This document shows positions 26,245 to 28,575 of a stretch of DNA of 28,575 bases, in pieces. Numbering within the stretch: the stretch's first letter is position 1; every line of letters starts with the position of its first letter. Source of the stretch: CAXTSE01 sp035554115 (lineage in GTDB: Bacteria; Actinomycetota; Actinomycetes; Actinomycetales; Microbacteriaceae). Position numbers and translations under genes: made by a program. Location of the stretch: positions 1 to 28,575 of the forward strand of contig DATMIW010000026.1 of the NCBI GenBank assembly GCA_035554115.1, in the 5' to 3' direction. The notes under the pieces are model-generated. The model did no database searches. It was not told the origin of the DNA and saw nothing but the letters and a program-made list of their open reading frames with translations.

Positions 26245-26847
26245 TTAATGGACGCGCCAGGACTTCGCCCGGTCGTTCATAGAACCGACGCTCGGTGCGT
26301 TAACGACATAGCCGTAGCTCGCTCCGGTGTAGTTCGTGCCCGCGAACACCGCAGTTGTGCAGCCCGAGTAGCTCTTGAACGAAGAGACCCGGCCATACCA
26401 ACCGATACCGGCGATATCGGCGAAGCCCCAGGCACTACTCGCACAGTTACTTGAGGCGGTCATTGTGTAGGACCCACCGCCGTAACTGACGTTGTCGTAG
26501 ATCGTGGACAGAGCGACAGTAGTTTGGATAACGGTGGGCGCGAGTGAGGCTTCGTGGCCCGCGTTGACCTTGATGCCCGAAACTACTGCGCCGTCTGGGA
26601 CGACCATGCGCACCCCTTTCTGATCAGCAACTGCAGCGACCAGATCTTGCCCAGTCTTGACGCACAAACCCTGACCGGTGTCGACGGCATACCAGCAGCT
26701 CTCGTCCGGACCGGCGACCGGAGGGCCCGCCACCAACCCAGCCGATGTCGGAACAGCAGCGTTTGCGGCGCCTGCACCTAACGCGGCCATGACCATCGAC
26801 AGACCGAGAATGGCTATCCCTGCTGCAGTCCGTTTGTATTTCCGCAT
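26245..26847 (-). CDS. Secreted protein with beta/gamma-crystallin or inhibitor-I36-like C-terminal domain
   Basis: A 200-residue Sec-exported protein. The basic start MRKYKRTAAG and hydrophobic core end in an ANA-AV cleavage site near residue 30. The mature part has Cys51, Cys62, Cys135 and Cys163. Residues ~115-200 carry two crystallin-like strands (YDNVSYGGGSYTM and VFAGTNYTGASYGYVV) and the closing NDRAKSWRV seen in I36/SMPI-like domains. ATG 26847 has GGGAG upstream; an in-frame start at 26901 lacks support. It is divergent from the ECF sigma gene and may be one of its targets. Whether it inhibits proteases is unknown. Confidence 0.75.
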   Translation of the reverse strand: MRKYKRTAAGIAILGLSMVMAALGAGAANAAVPTSAGLVAGPPVAGPDESCWYAVDTGQGLCVKTGQDLVAAVADQKGVRMVVPDGAVVSGIKVNAGHEASLAPTVIQTTVALSTIYDNVSYGGGSYTMTASSNCASSAWGFADIAGIGWYGRVSSFKSYSGCTTAVFAGTNYTGASYGYVVNAPSVGSMNDRAKSWRVH

Positions 26848-26954
26848 CGTGACTCCCTGTTTGTTGTGTGCTTTCACAAGATTGCGAGCGCGCCGAGTCA
26901 AGACCGAGTCGTCTACCTCGGCAAGGGCTGCGACGCAACACGCCGCGCAAAACC

Positions 26955-27052
26955 ATCAATTTGAGACGCATCCGCACGGGCGCACATACTCGATTCCGCA
27001 CTCATGCCCTGTAGAGAAATCAATATGAGACGCATTCGCACGAGCGCACATA
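26955..27052 (+). repeat. Two 34-bp direct repeats upstream of the ECF sigma gene
   Basis: Copies at 26955-26988 and 27019-27052 agree at 31 of 34 positions (core gagacgca, then cgcacata) and are 64 bases apart. The downstream copy ends 37 bases before GTG 27090. The size and position fit a -35/-10 pair read by the ECF sigma factor itself, or a regulator site. The repeats lie in the shared intergenic region with the divergent secreted-protein gene. Confidence 0.75.
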
Positions 27053-27089
27053 GCTAAATGAGAGGCAAGATCGGGAACAAGGAGAGATC

Positions 27090-27695
27090 GTGAAGGCGGA
27101 AGGCACCTCGACGGAGACCTCCGTCATCGACGACCGTCCTGCGATTATTCGCCTTCGACACGGCGAACGAGATGCTCTAGGCGACTTGTACGCCCGTCAC
27201 GCCGGCACCGTTTTTTGGAACGCATTCGGTGTCCTTCGCTCTCGTCAAGATGCCGAGGAAATGACCGCTGACGCATTCCTGACGATGTGGAGTCGCCGGC
27301 GTGACATCCAGATTTTCGGCACCTCAGCTGTGCCGTGGCTCGTGGTCACGGTAAAGAACCTCAGTCGCAATCGGCTCCGCGCCAATCAACGCCGAAGAAC
27401 CGACAGCCTCAACGAGCTAGACCACGTCGCGGCCGATCGAGGGTCGGCTGAAGACGTGGCAGCCCTCGGGGAAGCAATGCGCCTCGTTCACGCCATCATC
27501 GAAGACTTACCGCCCGTCGACCAGGCGATCTTCCGACTGTGCATGATCGACGAGCTTACGTACAAAGAGGCTGCGGCTCGCCTCGGCCTCACCCACGGCT
27601 CAGTCCGCAACCGACTCTCGCGCGTGCGTCGCCGCCTTCAGGGCGAGCTCGGATCCCCAAACTTTGAACCCCAGAACCAAGGACCCGGATCATGA
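27090..27695 (+). CDS. ECF-type RNA polymerase sigma factor
   Basis: A 201-residue group 4 sigma factor. Region 2 spans about residues 28-98 (DALGDLYARHAGTVFWNAFG, then DAEEMTADAFLTMWSRR). Region 4 spans about 133-184 with the helix-turn-helix LTYKEAAARLGLTHGSVRNR. GTG 27090 is preceded by AAGGAGAG. The tail after 185 is short and disordered. It overlaps the next gene by four bases (ATGA), so its partner is co-translated. The repeat pair just upstream suggests autoregulation. The signal sensed is unknown. Confidence 0.93.
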   Translation: MKAEGTSTETSVIDDRPAIIRLRHGERDALGDLYARHAGTVFWNAFGVLRSRQDAEEMTADAFLTMWSRRRDIQIFGTSAVPWLVVTVKNLSRNRLRANQRRRTDSLNELDHVAADRGSAEDVAALGEAMRLVHAIIEDLPPVDQAIFRLCMIDELTYKEAAARLGLTHGSVRNRLSRVRRRLQGELGSPNFEPQNQGPGS

Positions 27696-28186
27696 CCACT
27701 GCACCCACGCTGCCGAACGGCTCCGATGAGCGAATCTCCCAACTCCTCATAGACAGTCTGACCCGGTATACCCGCGTGCAACGGACCAAGCGCCGGGTGG
27801 TTGCGGTTACCGCTGGCGTCGCGGTGATTGTTGCGGCGAGTGGCTTCGCCTGGGTCACTCTTGCCTCACAGGCCCAGCAGACCCGCTCCGCGTATTGCTA
27901 CAGCGCGTCTAGCACCACCTCGAACTACACGCAGGTGGGCATTCCAGACGAGACGACCGGGCCGGACGGAACGAAACCCGTCTCCACAGCTGCGGACCGC
28001 ATCACGAACGCTGTCGAAATGTGCGCCGCGGCCTGGCGCGCCGGCGTCCTTGGGTCTACGACCGTGCCGACTCTGGTCGCGTGCGTCCGCACAGACAATG
28101 TGCCCGCCATTTTTCCGAAAGACGAATCGGATCAGTCCAACAATGCCACCTTCTGTAACGATCTCGGCCTCGCCGAAGGGAAATGA
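27692..28186 (+). CDS. Single-pass membrane protein coupled to the ECF sigma factor, possible regulator
   Basis: A 164-residue protein with a short cytoplasmic N terminus (1-35), one membrane helix (about 36-59) and an extracytoplasmic part with four cysteines (69, 111, 131, 155) that could form two disulfides. It lacks the HXXXCXXC zinc motif of ZAS anti-sigma domains, and its cytoplasmic part is very short. Similar proteins follow ECF genes in other actinobacteria as far as I recall, but no function is established to my knowledge. The ATGA overlap sets the start. An anti-sigma or sensor role is inference from position. Confidence 0.75.
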   Translation: MTTAPTLPNGSDERISQLLIDSLTRYTRVQRTKRRVVAVTAGVAVIVAASGFAWVTLASQAQQTRSAYCYSASSTTSNYTQVGIPDETTGPDGTKPVSTAADRITNAVEMCAAAWRAGVLGSTTVPTLVACVRTDNVPAIFPKDESDQSNNATFCNDLGLAEGK

Positions 28187-28191
28187 GAAAA

Positions 28192-28302
28192 ATGGATAAC
28201 CAGATTCGACCCGAGGCCGTGGAATTGCCGACGACGATTTCCGTCGACATCAGTTGGGCCCTGCCGCCGGTGACGCCGCTGACGCATCCATCGCCTGCAT
28301 AA
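28192..28302 (+). CDS. Possible 36-residue peptide
   Basis: ATG 28192 opens a 36-codon frame ending TAA 28300-28302, six bases after the stop of the preceding gene. A gaaggg at 28175-28180 lies eleven bases upstream. The peptide is acidic at first and then threonine/proline-rich (PPVTPLTHPSPA at the end), with no membrane segment and no cysteine. It may be a third cistron or chance. Confidence 0.3.
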   Translation: MDNQIRPEAVELPTTISVDISWALPPVTPLTHPSPA

Positions 28303-28392
28303 TGGCGCCGCAGCACGCCGAAACAGAGCTTTCGATCCCTCCTCAGTCCCTGTCGATAGCTGCCCTCCACTTCCGACCAGGCGTGTAGTTCA

Positions 28393-28575
28393 ATGAGCAG
28401 CCCCCAGTCGCAGTCTTCCGTGATGGGAATCCGTTATTACGCCTATCCAGTTCCTCGCGACCTCGCCCCGCTTGCCGAGAAATCTCCCCGCGACTTCATC
28501 AGCGACGATCCGCTCGCCGATGCCTGGGGACCGACTAAGAACCGTCCGCCGATGCTCTACCTCGACAAGGCCTGG
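28393..28575 (+). CDS. DUF1877-like protein, N-terminal part (3' end outside window)
   Basis: 61 codons from ATG 28393 run open to the right edge. The MGIRYYAYPVPRDLAPLAEK start and the MLYLDKAW segment resemble the DUF1877/YfbM family, small cytoplasmic proteins of unknown role. ATG 28423, which gives MGIRYY at the N terminus, is an equally good start by homology; neither has a strong ribosome binding site. The gene lies about 90 bases after the small peptide frame. Confidence 0.6.
   Translation, partial: MSSPQSQSSVMGIRYYAYPVPRDLAPLAEKSPRDFISDDPLADAWGPTKNRPPMLYLDKAW

Overview
The window looks like chromosome from a high-G+C actinobacterium, most probably of the family Microbacteriaceae. This is inferred from gene content and gene style: an actinobacterial-type DapD, a 7Fe ferredoxin coupled to an aminotransferase, efeUOB behind an iron-box-like sequence, many GTG starts, and several genes whose -10 hexamer lies six bases before the start codon, which implies leaderless mRNAs. 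No rRNA, tRNA, CRISPR array or intact insertion sequence was seen.

Left part (1-4413): the 3' end of dapD (+) converges on a minus-strand block. In transcription order that block is a small membrane protein, fdxA, dapC (all three overlapping), then citrate synthase gltA with its own promoter, then a helical protein of unknown function. dapD and dapC are consecutive steps of lysine/diaminopimelate synthesis. Two mutually exclusive hairpins lie between dapD and the converging gene.

4414-8680: the iron-uptake operon efeU-efeO-efeB (FTR1 permease, periplasmic-type lipoprotein, Tat-exported DyP peroxidase) starts behind a DtxR/IdeR-like box. A nitroreductase-family gene follows and ends in a strong hairpin.

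8681-18288 is the accessory region. A 2316-residue secreted YD/RHS-repeat protein of WapA type carries two PA14-like domains, an RHS core-end motif and a distinct 138-residue C-terminal tip. The tip is strongly basic and then hydrophobic. Eleven bases later begins a two-helix membrane protein (candidate immunity protein). It is followed by a run of further small membrane-protein genes, one of them broken by a single-base frameshift in a T tract. G+C drops in the tip and downstream. This is the layout expected of a polymorphic toxin with an immunity array, but the tip and the small proteins match no family I can name.

18285-23923 (minus strand): two translationally coupled family-5 solute-binding lipoproteins without adjacent permeases lie upstream of typA/bipA. 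23924-25658 (+): a DCC-family protein, a CPBP-family membrane protein and a PrxQ/Bcp-type peroxiredoxin. 25678-26847 (minus): an unknown conserved-looking protein and a secreted crystallin/I36-like protein. 27090 to the end (+): an ECF sigma factor behind a 34-bp repeated element, a coupled single-pass membrane protein that may control it, a possible 36-residue peptide, and the start of a DUF1877-like gene cut by the window edge.
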